Source: Minisyncoccota bacterium | GTDB lineage: Bacteria; Patescibacteriota; Minisyncoccia; Phycocordibacterales; UBA2100 | Direction: 5' to 3' | Length of the DNA: 27,407 bases | Assembly: GCA_018061585.1 (NCBI GenBank) | Contig: JAGOTU010000004.1 | Coordinates: forward strand, 1 to 27,407 | Shown: positions 8,389-15,269 of the stretch, in pieces | Layout of the letters: each line of letters starts with the position of its first letter | Numbering within the stretch: the stretch's first letter is position 1 | Translations under genes and position numbers: made by a program | The notes under the pieces: model-generated | Databases searched by the model: none | Told to the model about the DNA's origin: nothing | What the model saw: the letters and a program-made list of their open reading frames with translations, nothing else

Positions 8389-9744
8389 TTACTGTTCGTC
8401 CTCTGCCTGTTCAACCGAAAGCAGACCGTCAATTCTGTTCATATCTCGCGGGAACATCGTGGCCTCGCGGATATTCTTGAGACCGAGTATCTGCATGGTC
8501 ATGCGCTCAGCTCCGAATGCGAATCCTCCTTCCGGCGGAACGCCGTGGCGAAACGCCTCCAAGAACATTTCAACTTTTTTCACGTCCATTCCCCATATCG
8601 CAACATGTTCAAGCAGTTGTGCGTAGTCGTTGATGCGACGGCCACCTGAAAGCCATTCGATACCGCGACACAAAAGATCCATTCCCTCATTCACCTCGGG
8701 GTCTTCCGGATTCGGGTACACGTAGAATGGTTTTTGACGCGTCGGATAGCCGTATACATATACGAAGTCGGACCCCGTCTCTTCCTTTATGATCTCGCAG
8801 AGCTGACGCTCATCTTCAGGATTGAGATCCTTTTCACCTCGTACATCTCGTCCGGTCTTTGAATGAATTTTCTCCTGTGCTTCGGCGAGTGAGAGCGTCG
8901 GAGTATAGTCGATCATTGCCGGCAATGTACTACCGAGTAGCTCAAGCTCGCGAGCGCATCGCTCACCGACTTGCGAGAGGATGTAGCGTACGGTCGCCTC
9001 CGACATATCGCGTACATCTCTCCACGAATCAATGAACGCCATCTCTGCATCCAGCGAAACGATCTCCGCTATGTGACGTGTGGTGGATGAGGGTTCTGCA
9101 CGGAACACCTTATTCACCGAGAATACTCGCTCGAACGCGGTCATCACGATCTGTTTGTACAACTGTGGTGACTGCGAGAGATACGCCTGCTTATCAAAGT
9201 ATTTTACCTCGAACACTTCTGCTCCCCCTTCGGCGGTCGCGGGAACGATCGCGGGAGCCTGGAATTCAAAGAATTCCTGCTGCTTCATAAATTCACGGAA
9301 CGAATCGATGATGACAGCCTGCACCTTGAACGTGGCCTGCAGCTTCGGGTGGCGAAGCGTTAATGCACGGTGATCGAGCTCGGTCGTCAGGTCTACTTTG
9401 TATCCGCTCTCTGACATATCAAACGGAAGTGGCTCTGCCTTTCCGAGTACTTCGAGACCCGTGACCTCGAGCTCGATGTCGCCGTTCATCACTTTGGCGT
9501 TACGATTCTTCTCCGGTCGTTGATTTACTTTGCCGGTTACCGCAACCGCGTACTCCAGCTTGGTCTCCTTAGCGATCTCGATGGCCGCGGAATTCGGTAA
9601 GACGACGCCCTGAACTGTGCCCGAGCGATCACGGAAATCAAAAAAGACCATCTTGCCCTGATCCCGACGGACAGAAACCCAGCCTTTAATCTGGACCGTT
9701 TCGCCGATAAAGCCGCCGAGATTTTTTATAAGTGTTCGTTCCAT
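8389..9744 (-). CDS. aspS: Aspartyl-tRNA synthetase, archaeal-type (probably non-discriminating)
   Basis: A class IIb synthetase of 451 residues. It has an N-terminal OB-fold anticodon-binding domain (VQIKGWVSVRRDQGKMVFFDFRD) and a catalytic domain with motif 2 around FSVNKVFRAEPSSTTRHI and motif 3 in GGFAFGAERMTMQILG. It lacks the large insertion domain of bacterial AspRS (about 590 residues) and follows the archaeal/eukaryal layout (GGAEVFEVKYF, LSQSPQLYKQ). Short archaeal-type AspRS enzymes are often non-discriminating and charge tRNA-Asn for amidation by GatCAB; whether this one does cannot be read here. An AsnRS identity is less likely because of the AspRS-like AEMAFIDSW block. It lies 10 nt after trpS and 5 nt before the HIT gene. 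Confidence 0.88.
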   Translation of the reverse strand: MERTLIKNLGGFIGETVQIKGWVSVRRDQGKMVFFDFRDRSGTVQGVVLPNSAAIEIAKETKLEYAVAVTGKVNQRPEKNRNAKVMNGDIELEVTGLEVLGKAEPLPFDMSESGYKVDLTTELDHRALTLRHPKLQATFKVQAVIIDSFREFMKQQEFFEFQAPAIVPATAEGGAEVFEVKYFDKQAYLSQSPQLYKQIVMTAFERVFSVNKVFRAEPSSTTRHIAEIVSLDAEMAFIDSWRDVRDMSEATVRYILSQVGERCARELELLGSTLPAMIDYTPTLSLAEAQEKIHSKTGRDVRGEKDLNPEDERQLCEIIKEETGSDFVYVYGYPTRQKPFYVYPNPEDPEVNEGMDLLCRGIEWLSGGRRINDYAQLLEHVAIWGMDVKKVEMFLEAFRHGVPPEGGFAFGAERMTMQILGLKNIREATMFPRDMNRIDGLLSVEQAEDEQ

Positions 9745-9754
9745 ATGTGTGTTA

Positions 9755-10732
9755 TTAGACTTCGACTCCGATACGGCGATGCACGAGATCCATCTTCTTT
9801 CGTGCGAACGCTCGCGCCTTTGTTTTGCCTCTCATAAGTATCTTTTCGACTTGCTCATCCGTTATGTCTCTGCGCTTTACGCGCATATCGTGCGTGCTAT
9901 TGATCACGGCTTGCGCTAAAAGCTCCTTTGCCTCCTTGTAACCTACGGTCCCCGCTCGATAGCGTGCTGCAAGCGATTCCGCGCCAGTTTTGTCGAAGTA
10001 GGCAAAGAGTTTGAGGACAGTGTCGTCGACAGGAAGCGATGAACCCATCGGTTCTGAGCCGGTCTTTACCGACATCACAGCCTGCTTGATCTCGGCGTCA
10101 GAGGCAAAGAGCGGGATGGTATTGCCGTAGCTTTTGCTCATCTTTGCCCCATCCACGCCGGGAACGATACCCGTCCCCTCAAAAATGCGTTCCTTCACGC
10201 TCTCGTTGAAGATACGCGTGCGGCCCGGATAATTGATATTGAATTTTGCGGCGATCTCGCGCGTATACTCGATGTGCTGACGCTGATCCTCGCCGACGGG
10301 TATGTCTGTCGCGTCGTACAAGAGAATATCCGCGGCCATCAAAAGCGGATACGTAAAAAGACCGACATTGGAATCGATCCCTTTTGCGACCTTATCCTTG
10401 AATGCATGGCCGAGTTCCAGGAATGACGTGCTCATCTGACAACTGAAGATCCACGCGAGCTCCGTGTGCTGCGGTACATCCGACTGTTTGAAGATGATGA
10501 CTTTGTTCGGGTCGATACCGGCTGCCACGTAGTCTGCAACGATCGAGATGATGTTCTGCTTGAGTTCCTTGGGATTTTTCAGCGATGTAAGCGCATGGTA
10601 GTCGACCACCATAAGGAAGATATGCTCGTAGTCACCACTTTGCGAGAGCTCAACGAACGGGCGAAGTGCGCCTAGATAGTTCCCTATATGGAGGGTCCCC
10701 GAGGGCTGAAGCCCCGTCAAAAGTCGTGCCAT
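9755..10732 (-). CDS. trpS: Tryptophanyl-tRNA synthetase
   Basis: A class I synthetase of 325 residues (family about 330). The HIGH motif is in TGLQPSGTLHIGNYLGAL at the N-terminus and the KMSKS motif is AKMSKSYGN. The tryptophan-site segment VGEDQRQHIEYTREIA is also clear. The ATG at 10732 is chosen because MARLLTGLQPSG is the canonical beginning. The frame stays open upstream, but that stretch overlaps the kinase gene and is not TrpRS-like. An extended -10 (TGCTATATT) sits 7 nt before the ATG in the 31-nt gap to the kinase stop, predicting a nearly leaderless transcript that heads the long trpS-to-M23 gene string. Confidence 0.96.
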   Translation of the reverse strand: MARLLTGLQPSGTLHIGNYLGALRPFVELSQSGDYEHIFLMVVDYHALTSLKNPKELKQNIISIVADYVAAGIDPNKVIIFKQSDVPQHTELAWIFSCQMSTSFLELGHAFKDKVAKGIDSNVGLFTYPLLMAADILLYDATDIPVGEDQRQHIEYTREIAAKFNINYPGRTRIFNESVKERIFEGTGIVPGVDGAKMSKSYGNTIPLFASDAEIKQAVMSVKTGSEPMGSSLPVDDTVLKLFAYFDKTGAESLAARYRAGTVGYKEAKELLAQAVINSTHDMRVKRRDITDEQVEKILMRGKTKARAFARKKMDLVHRRIGVEV

Positions 10733-10739
10733 AGGCGTA

Positions 10740-10748
10740 AATATAGCA
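10740..10748 (-). promoter_or_regulatory. Extended -10 promoter element of trpS
   Basis: On the minus strand the sequence reads TGCTATATT, with the hexamer at 10740-10745 ending 7 nt before the trpS ATG. It lies in the short gap after the kinase stop. The -35 region is weak (CTTAAA at 17 nt). It would place the transcription start almost at the start codon. Confidence 0.45.
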
Positions 10749-10763
10749 GAAAAACGGCTTACT

Positions 10764-12317
10764 TTAAGCCTGGGCTGCCGGGAATTCGACGATGAACCGT
10801 GACCCTTTGTTTTCTCCGTCCGACTCCGCCCAAATGCGACCACCCTGCGCTTCGATAAATGTTTTCGCCAGATACAGACCGATACCGGTACCGAGCAGGT
10901 TCACCTTCTGCGCATCTGCTCGCGAGAACTTCTTGAAAAGCTGATCAATGGTGCCTTTCGGTATTCCGACGCCTGTATCGGAAATCACTGCACGCACGAA
11001 CGGTCCATGGCGCTCAACAGACACCGTAATTCCGCCTTCCTTGGTGTATTTGAGCGAGTTGTCGATGATGTTGCCGATAACCTCCTTCACCTTCCCCTGG
11101 TCACCAAGGATCGAATACTTCTGCGAACGGTCTATGGCGATATCGAGCTTCAATCCCTTTACCTCCGCATGCGGAACATAGCCGTCGGCAATGGATGATG
11201 CGGCGTAGCCAAGATCGAACACGGCTTTGTCGTAGGATATCTGGCCAAGTTCCATTTTCGACTTACTGAGATACGTTGCGATGATGTTGAGCACGTCGTG
11301 ACCGGCGACCAAGATCTTCTGGGCTGCGTCACGTGTATCGGCCGGCACAGGGCCAGTCGTGCCATCCACGATGAGCGATGCAAGACCACGCATCGCAGTG
11401 ATCGGATTGCGGATCTCGTGCGACGCGAACGTCATGAACTCTGACTTCTCCTGCGACAACCGCTCGATCTCCTCACGCTGCTTGACCTCTTTATCAACAC
11501 TTCGAATAAGCAAAACGCCGATGAGAAGTGATGCTCCAAGTAGTGATGCCTCCAATACCTGAGCAGAGAATTCATCCGCAAGAAGCATACGAACGAAAAG
11601 AAACAACCACAGGGCGAAAATGAGTAGTTCCGTGGCGATAACCTTCATACTGAAAAGTCCGTTTTTCATGATCGCGTACGCGACGAGCGCCGTGTAGATC
11701 GATGCGGAGATGTTCCCGAGCGGAAGTACGGGAATTTCATACCAAAGGAAAAAGTTTGAGCAGCCGCCGACATAACCGATGATCGTGCCTGTCAGGATCA
11801 ATTTCGCAGTCAGAGGATGGATAGTGTGGTCCCGGAAGTAATCACGTGCCAATAGATACGCCGGTAACGAAGCGTAAAAGATCCAAATGATCAAAAAAGG
11901 TGCGAACAAAGGACCCGCGTCCGGCCAAAATGCGAAATCAAACATGGTCCGCGATGAGACGCCGCGAATGAACGCCGGTGTCCAATTCAACAGCTCGAAC
12001 ACTATTACGAAGACATAGCCCCCGATGATATACCGCTTATATTTCGTGATGACCCCAAGTAACTGCGCGACAAAGTGAAAGTAGACGGGTGTGATACAGA
12101 TAGCGCCAGCCATGAACATGCGCGTCCAGAACTCCGCATCCGCTGCATTACTCGAAACCTGCCACGAAAAATAGCAGAAACTCCACCACACAATAGTGGC
12201 GGCAAACGCTCCGAAAAGTTGATTGAGACGCGACCTCCGATCAGCGAATACAACAAGGAGACCTATCACGGTACTCGTCGCGACGTTTATCAAAGCCATT
12301 ATGGCGAAAACATTCAT
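10764..12317 (-). CDS. Orphan membrane sensor histidine kinase
   Basis: A 517-residue protein. Residues 1-275 hold about nine hydrophobic segments, resembling the 7TM-type N-terminal sensor region of some kinases, with no large extracytoplasmic domain. The HisKA domain follows with FASHEIRNPI and the phospho-acceptor His300. The HATPase domain has an N-box at NIIDN (416-420), G1 at DTGVGIP (447-453) and G2 at LLGTGIGL (474-481), so it looks catalytically complete. No response regulator is adjacent, hence orphan; the partner and signal are unknown. The sensor is more likely to detect something within or at the membrane. It is preceded by a terminator whose loop holds an extended -10, and no Shine-Dalgarno motif is present. 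Confidence 0.92.
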   Translation of the reverse strand: MNVFAIMALINVATSTVIGLLVVFADRRSRLNQLFGAFAATIVWWSFCYFSWQVSSNAADAEFWTRMFMAGAICITPVYFHFVAQLLGVITKYKRYIIGGYVFVIVFELLNWTPAFIRGVSSRTMFDFAFWPDAGPLFAPFLIIWIFYASLPAYLLARDYFRDHTIHPLTAKLILTGTIIGYVGGCSNFFLWYEIPVLPLGNISASIYTALVAYAIMKNGLFSMKVIATELLIFALWLFLFVRMLLADEFSAQVLEASLLGASLLIGVLLIRSVDKEVKQREEIERLSQEKSEFMTFASHEIRNPITAMRGLASLIVDGTTGPVPADTRDAAQKILVAGHDVLNIIATYLSKSKMELGQISYDKAVFDLGYAASSIADGYVPHAEVKGLKLDIAIDRSQKYSILGDQGKVKEVIGNIIDNSLKYTKEGGITVSVERHGPFVRAVISDTGVGIPKGTIDQLFKKFSRADAQKVNLLGTGIGLYLAKTFIEAQGGRIWAESDGENKGSRFIVEFPAAQA

Positions 12318-12321
12318 ACAA

Positions 12322-12360
12322 AAAGAAAGACCGGAGTGCGCAAATTATAGCACTCCGGTC
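12322..12360 (-). terminator. Intrinsic terminator after the methyltransferase gene
   Basis: An 11-bp perfect stem pairs GACCGGAGTGC (12329-12339) with its complement at 12350-12360 around a 10-nt loop. On the minus strand it is followed by a T-rich run (TCTTTCTTTTTG) and lies 27 nt after the methyltransferase stop. The kinase ATG follows the T-run directly, so terminator and kinase leader overlap. Confidence 0.85.
12344..12352 (-). promoter_or_regulatory. Extended -10 inside the terminator hairpin, for the histidine kinase
   Basis: The terminator loop plus the adjoining stem reads TGCTATAAT on the minus strand, a consensus extended -10 with the hexamer at 12344-12349. Transcription would start near 12337, within the downstream stem arm, about 20 nt before the kinase ATG. 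The -35 match is weak (CGAACA at 17 nt). Confidence 0.5.
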
Positions 12361-12386
12361 CGTTGTTGTTCGTCGGTGTATCCGAC

Positions 12387-13325
12387 TCAAAGCTTCTGAC
12401 AGATCGCCACGGTATGAATACCGTGCGGCTCAGTGGCAAGGCGCGGCGACAGGAAATTTCCGTTGACCAGGATGTCCTGAAACTGCGCCTTGGTGCGGTA
12501 GATCATTGCCCAATCCACGACGTGTTCGAGAAAATACGTCTCTGAATTGGGGTGAACATGGCACGTGAGGAAGAACCCTTTCGGCTGGATGGCCATACGG
12601 ATCTTCCTGACCAGTTTTTCCGCAAGCGACGTCCTGAGGTAGTCCATCAATCCGCACATCTCGACGATGTGGGGATCGAAACCCTTGGAATGCTTGTCGA
12701 ACATGATCACATCGGCTTTGACGATCTGGATCGCATCTTCGACGCCGTACTGGGCCGCGAGCTCGCGAGCGTATTGCAGCGCCGTATGGTCCTGGTCGAT
12801 CAGCATCGCCGTGACGGGATAGCCTTCGGCGCGAAGAGCTGCCATGACCTCGATGACACCTTGTGCAGTTCCTGCCGCAAGCGACAGAACGCGCACGGGA
12901 CCATCAGACGACTTGGATGCCTCAATGATCGCGAGACGGAGTTCCCGCTTCACGATCTTCAGCCGGTTACGCACCGCTTGCGCGTTGCGAACCTGCATCC
13001 AAAAGTGATCGATATGTCGGGTGATGACGTTGCCGCCTTCGCCCTGTACAAATCGGTAGCATGCATTGAGTGCAGGCCAGCGCGCTGAGCCGTCCTTCAC
13101 CCTGCGACTGTTGATGCTCAGGCCGTCGACGATAATGGAATTGGTGTACACCTTCATTCCGAGGAATGAAAAGAGCACCTTTTTCACATGCACGTATGCA
13201 GCCAGTAGCACCATGAACGGCGCGAGCAGCCTGTACGGCCAGACGATCAATTCGAATTCGGACACCGAACTCTGCGGACGAACCACAGGTACGGATCTGC
13301 CGCGAACCAACTCAACATTAGCCAT
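12387..13325 (-). CDS. Class I SAM-dependent methyltransferase, substrate unknown
   Basis: A 312-residue protein. The C-terminal half has a Rossmann-type methyltransferase core: motif I VLSLAAGTAQG at 146-156, an acidic residue after strand 2 in LIDQDH (Asp177), and a putative motif II region IVKADV near 199-204. The first 130 residues are not a recognisable domain; residues 27-56 are hydrophobic and basic (YRLLAPFMVLLAAYVHVKKVL) and may attach it to the membrane. The fold assignment is firm, the substrate is not. The ATG at 13325 has a GGGGGA Shine-Dalgarno-like sequence, unlike most genes here. A consensus -35 TTGACA (13409-13414) lies upstream without a good -10. An intrinsic terminator follows. 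Confidence 0.75.
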   Translation of the reverse strand: MANVELVRGRSVPVVRPQSSVSEFELIVWPYRLLAPFMVLLAAYVHVKKVLFSFLGMKVYTNSIIVDGLSINSRRVKDGSARWPALNACYRFVQGEGGNVITRHIDHFWMQVRNAQAVRNRLKIVKRELRLAIIEASKSSDGPVRVLSLAAGTAQGVIEVMAALRAEGYPVTAMLIDQDHTALQYARELAAQYGVEDAIQIVKADVIMFDKHSKGFDPHIVEMCGLMDYLRTSLAEKLVRKIRMAIQPKGFFLTCHVHPNSETYFLEHVVDWAMIYRTKAQFQDILVNGNFLSPRLATEPHGIHTVAICQKL

Positions 13326-13433
13326 GGGATCCCCCGTGGGTTGGATTTGACAAAAGCCCTATCAAAGAGCCTGCGGACATGGTAGCACGAGACGATGATT
13401 CGCTCAAGTGTCAAGACCGCCCTGGGGGATAAC

Positions 13434-13919
13434 TTAACTCTTCACGAATGCAAATGCGATGAAGGCGACGATCAGCCAGTACAGCCGGTAGAGCTCCCCA
13501 AAAGCCCCCTGGATGACCGGATTGAAGGACCAAAAGGTCTGAAGCGGTGTTACATGCCACATAGAGAGGACGACGACCGTGGTCGCGAGACCTGTCGCGA
13601 TGGCGAACAGCGGCCGGGCCGAATCGTCGGAGAGAGTGGATGTAGTGCGGTACATCACGAATGTGAGCAAAACGACCAGCGCGCTGTACATGCTTGCGGC
13701 AACGAACGGAGTTACTCCGGCCAGCATGCCGCCGATCATGAACGAGTTCGGAATATACGAGAACAGCGCACTCGATACGATAAGCGAAAGTGACAATGCG
13801 ATCGCGAGACTTGCGCCGAGTCTGAGCGTCACGACCGTGATCATTGTTGCGAATAACACAGCCGCCACAATATCGACGGGCAGCGTTGTAAAAATACTTT
13901 GCACTGCGCCGAGATCCAT
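13434..13919 (-). CDS. Small polytopic membrane protein, function unknown
   Basis: A 161-residue hydrophobic protein with about five transmembrane segments and short polar loops, ending in a segment before FVKS. I do not recognise a family. The ATG at 13919 is preferred because a perfect TATAAT ends 6 nt upstream; longer starts at 13946 (ATG) or 13949 (GTG) would place that box inside the coding region. It is divergent from the TrpR-like gene across 87 nt and runs toward the methyltransferase, 108 nt away. The membrane pattern is consistent throughout, and the lack of stops supports a real gene. Confidence 0.65.
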   Translation of the reverse strand: MDLGAVQSIFTTLPVDIVAAVLFATMITVVTLRLGASLAIALSLSLIVSSALFSYIPNSFMIGGMLAGVTPFVAASMYSALVVLLTFVMYRTTSTLSDDSARPLFAIATGLATTVVVLSMWHVTPLQTFWSFNPVIQGAFGELYRLYWLIVAFIAFAFVKS

Positions 13920-13925
13920 GGGGTG

Positions 13926-13931
13926 ATTATA
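13926..13931 (-). promoter_or_regulatory. -10 box (TATAAT) of the small membrane protein gene
   Basis: A consensus TATAAT on the minus strand is separated by six bases from the ATG at 13919, which predicts a leaderless mRNA. No convincing -35 is seen at 16-18 nt. Confidence 0.45.
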
Positions 13932-13971
13932 GTCCCCGTTCGCCATCACAGACGTGTGTTCTGTGTATTAC

Positions 13972-13999
13972 TTGACGAGGCACTTTATCTTGATAAAGT
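13972..13999 (+). promoter_or_regulatory. Promoter of the TrpR-like/HisG-like module
   Basis: A good -35 TTGACG (13972-13977) is followed after 16 nt by TAAAGT (13994-13999), a weak -10. The -10 lies inside a perfect palindrome, the arrangement expected when a repressor blocks RNA polymerase. The start codon at 14007 follows closely. Confidence 0.5.
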
Positions 14000-14001
14000 G
14001 C
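13980..14001. promoter_or_regulatory. Perfect palindrome, candidate operator of the TrpR-like repressor
   Basis: The half-site GCACTTTATC (13980-13989) is followed by TT and then its exact reverse complement (13992-14001), a 10-bp dyad with a 2-bp centre. It spans the -35/-10 spacer and the -10 region and ends five bases before the start codon of a TrpR-family gene. TrpR-family repressors bind such dyads and often autoregulate. No second copy was noticed in the window. Confidence 0.7.
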
Positions 14002-14006
14002 TATCT

Positions 14007-14318
14007 ATGAACTGGAGCTCAGAACCGAACGCCAAATTGCTTGACGCACTCATGGTGCTCAGGTCCAGATCCGATGCTCGCGCTTTTTTGCGCGATCTCA
14101 TGACCGAGAACGAGATCGAGGAGTTCGGTAAGCGATTTCTCACTGCGCGAATGCTCAGCGATGCCATTCCCTATACGGACATTCAAAATGCTACCGGCTT
14201 CAGCTCGACGACCGTTGCGCGAGTATCCAAATGGTTACAAACGGGTGCCGGCGGGTACCGCACAGTCATCAATCGTCTCCATCATCCGGCCGTCTCTAGC
14301 GGGAGAGGGTTGCGTTGA
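14007..14318 (+). CDS. TrpR-family (YerC/YecD-like) DNA-binding repressor
   Basis: A 103-residue helical protein of the TrpR superfamily. The N-terminal part LLDALMVLRSRSDARAFLRDLMTENEIEEFGKR matches the YerC/YecD arrangement, and the helix-turn-helix is TDIQNATGFSSTTVARVSKWL at about residues 53-74. The ATG at 14007 is chosen; the frame is open further upstream, but that part crosses the promoter and palindrome. YerC-like proteins have been proposed, as far as I recall, to control histidine genes in Firmicutes, which fits the HisG-like gene directly downstream. It probably represses its own promoter through the palindrome. The ligand is unknown; the HisG-like product or histidine is possible. 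A terminator lies 20 nt after the stop. Confidence 0.85.
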   Translation: MNWSSEPNAKLLDALMVLRSRSDARAFLRDLMTENEIEEFGKRFLTARMLSDAIPYTDIQNATGFSSTTVARVSKWLQTGAGGYRTVINRLHHPAVSSGRGLR

Positions 14319-14363
14319 TCTCATTTCGGATCTGCTTAACCCCCTCTCGCGAGGGGGTTTTTC
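14299..14363 (+). terminator. Terminator between the TrpR-like and HisG-like genes, with possible antiterminator
   Basis: The terminator stem pairs AACCCCCTC (14338-14346) with GAGGGGGTT (14351-14359) around TCGC, followed by TTTTC. An alternative partner for 14338-14350 lies upstream at 14299-14311 (GCGGGAGAGGGTT), giving 12 of 13 pairs including one G-U. The two folds exclude each other. The upstream arm lies at the 3' end of the TrpR-like coding sequence, which ends at 14318, so translating ribosomes would cover it. The terminator is firm; attenuation is inference. Confidence 0.75.
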
Positions 14364-14403
14364 TCGTGCGAGGTGATCTTTTACACACAACGAGGTACGA
14401 GCC

Positions 14404-15231
14404 ATGCATGGTGGATACTGCGACGAACCGGAATACAGCAAAAAAGCACAACGAAGGCAGGAGCTTGAGATGAGCAATACAAGGATGCTGTTCCAGCGCG
14501 CGCTCAGTGATGAGTCGCTCACACTCGCACTGCCGGCCGAGCGCAATCTACGGCCACGGACACTGGAGGTTCTTTCGTTCGCGGGGATGCAAACCGACTC
14601 TGTGAACGAGCGGGCGGGAATACGAGCTATCGAGGATGTCGACGGATTCTCGAGCGCACTATTCCTTCGGCAACCGGACATCATCCGACTTGTGCAAAGC
14701 GGCCGACTGCCTGCAGGCCTCGTCGGCATGGATGCCCTCATGGAGAGGCTTGCATGCGCGTATGTGAACAACGAAACGTCTCCTGACCTATTCCTTGCGG
14801 CGCAGCTCCACTACGGAAACGCAGGGTTCGGTCCGGCGCCACGCATCGTCCTGTTCACCAAAAAGAATTCCTGGATCGATTCTCGCGCGAAATTCATGCG
14901 ACGATTTCGGGATCGGAGACTACTGGTGGCATCGGAGTTTCCGAAGATCACACGGGGATTCTTTCGATCAAATGGTGTCGATGGTATACCGGTCCGATCG
15001 TACGGCGCGACCGAGGCACTCGTCGCATCGGGTCTGTATGTTGCAGGCGTCTGTATCGCCGAGACACGGAGGACTCTCGACGACAACGGTCTCGTCGAGA
15101 TCGAATCCATCGGACGCGCCCCCGTCGTTCTCATCGTAAATCGTACATTCCTCGGACTCAACGGAGCGACTCCGGTCATTGAACGCCTGGCACGACGGCT
15201 GACACGTGCTGTTGAATCGCTCACAGTGTGA
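14404..15231 (+). CDS. Stand-alone HisG-like (ATP phosphoribosyltransferase-related) protein
   Basis: A 275-residue protein with clear HisG homology: LTLALPAERNLRPRTLEVL near residues 39-57, IIRLVQSGRLPAGLVGMDAL near 93-112, and VASEFPKITRGFFRSNGV near 175-192. HisG makes phosphoribosyl-ATP from ATP and PRPP, the first step of histidine synthesis. The PRPP loop, usually like DLVSTGATL, reads CIAETRRTL at 217-225: the acidic residue is Cys217 and the glycine is Arg222. Activity is therefore doubtful. No other his gene is in the window. The start at 14404 has GAGGT upstream; Met23 (14470) has a better AGGAG and removes a non-HisG extension, so it is a real alternative. It may be a divergent enzyme or a ligand sensor paired with the TrpR-like protein. 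Confidence 0.82.
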   Translation: MHGGYCDEPEYSKKAQRRQELEMSNTRMLFQRALSDESLTLALPAERNLRPRTLEVLSFAGMQTDSVNERAGIRAIEDVDGFSSALFLRQPDIIRLVQSGRLPAGLVGMDALMERLACAYVNNETSPDLFLAAQLHYGNAGFGPAPRIVLFTKKNSWIDSRAKFMRRFRDRRLLVASEFPKITRGFFRSNGVDGIPVRSYGATEALVASGLYVAGVCIAETRRTLDDNGLVEIESIGRAPVVLIVNRTFLGLNGATPVIERLARRLTRAVESLTV

Positions 15232-15238
15232 TAGAACC

Positions 15239-15269
15239 AAAAGACCCGCACGATGTGCGGGTCTTTTTT
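15239..15269. terminator. Bidirectional terminator between HisG-like gene and dnaJ
   Basis: A 13-bp stem (15239-15251 with 15255-15267, loop GAT) carries A-runs and T-runs on both sides. It ends the plus-strand HisG-like transcript and, on the minus strand, the dnaJ transcript, whose stop codon is at 15270. Confidence 0.9.

Noticed and set aside
10733..10843. Longer trpS frame starting at 10843
   Set aside because: It overlaps the kinase 3' end, is not TrpRS-like and passes a promoter; MARLLTGLQPSG at 10732 is the canonical start.
12329..12360. CIRCE-like inverted repeat (GAGTGC ... GCACTC) before the histidine kinase
   Set aside because: The CIRCE half-sites run in the opposite order (TTAGCACTC first), no chaperone gene follows, and the T-run makes it a terminator.
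13899..14006. Upstream extension of the TrpR-like frame
   Set aside because: It runs through the divergent gene's start, the promoter and the palindrome, and has no TrpR similarity.
15232..15269. Attachment-site or repeat interpretation of the palindrome after the HisG-like gene
   Set aside because: Its A/T runs on both sides and position between convergent genes fit a bidirectional terminator.
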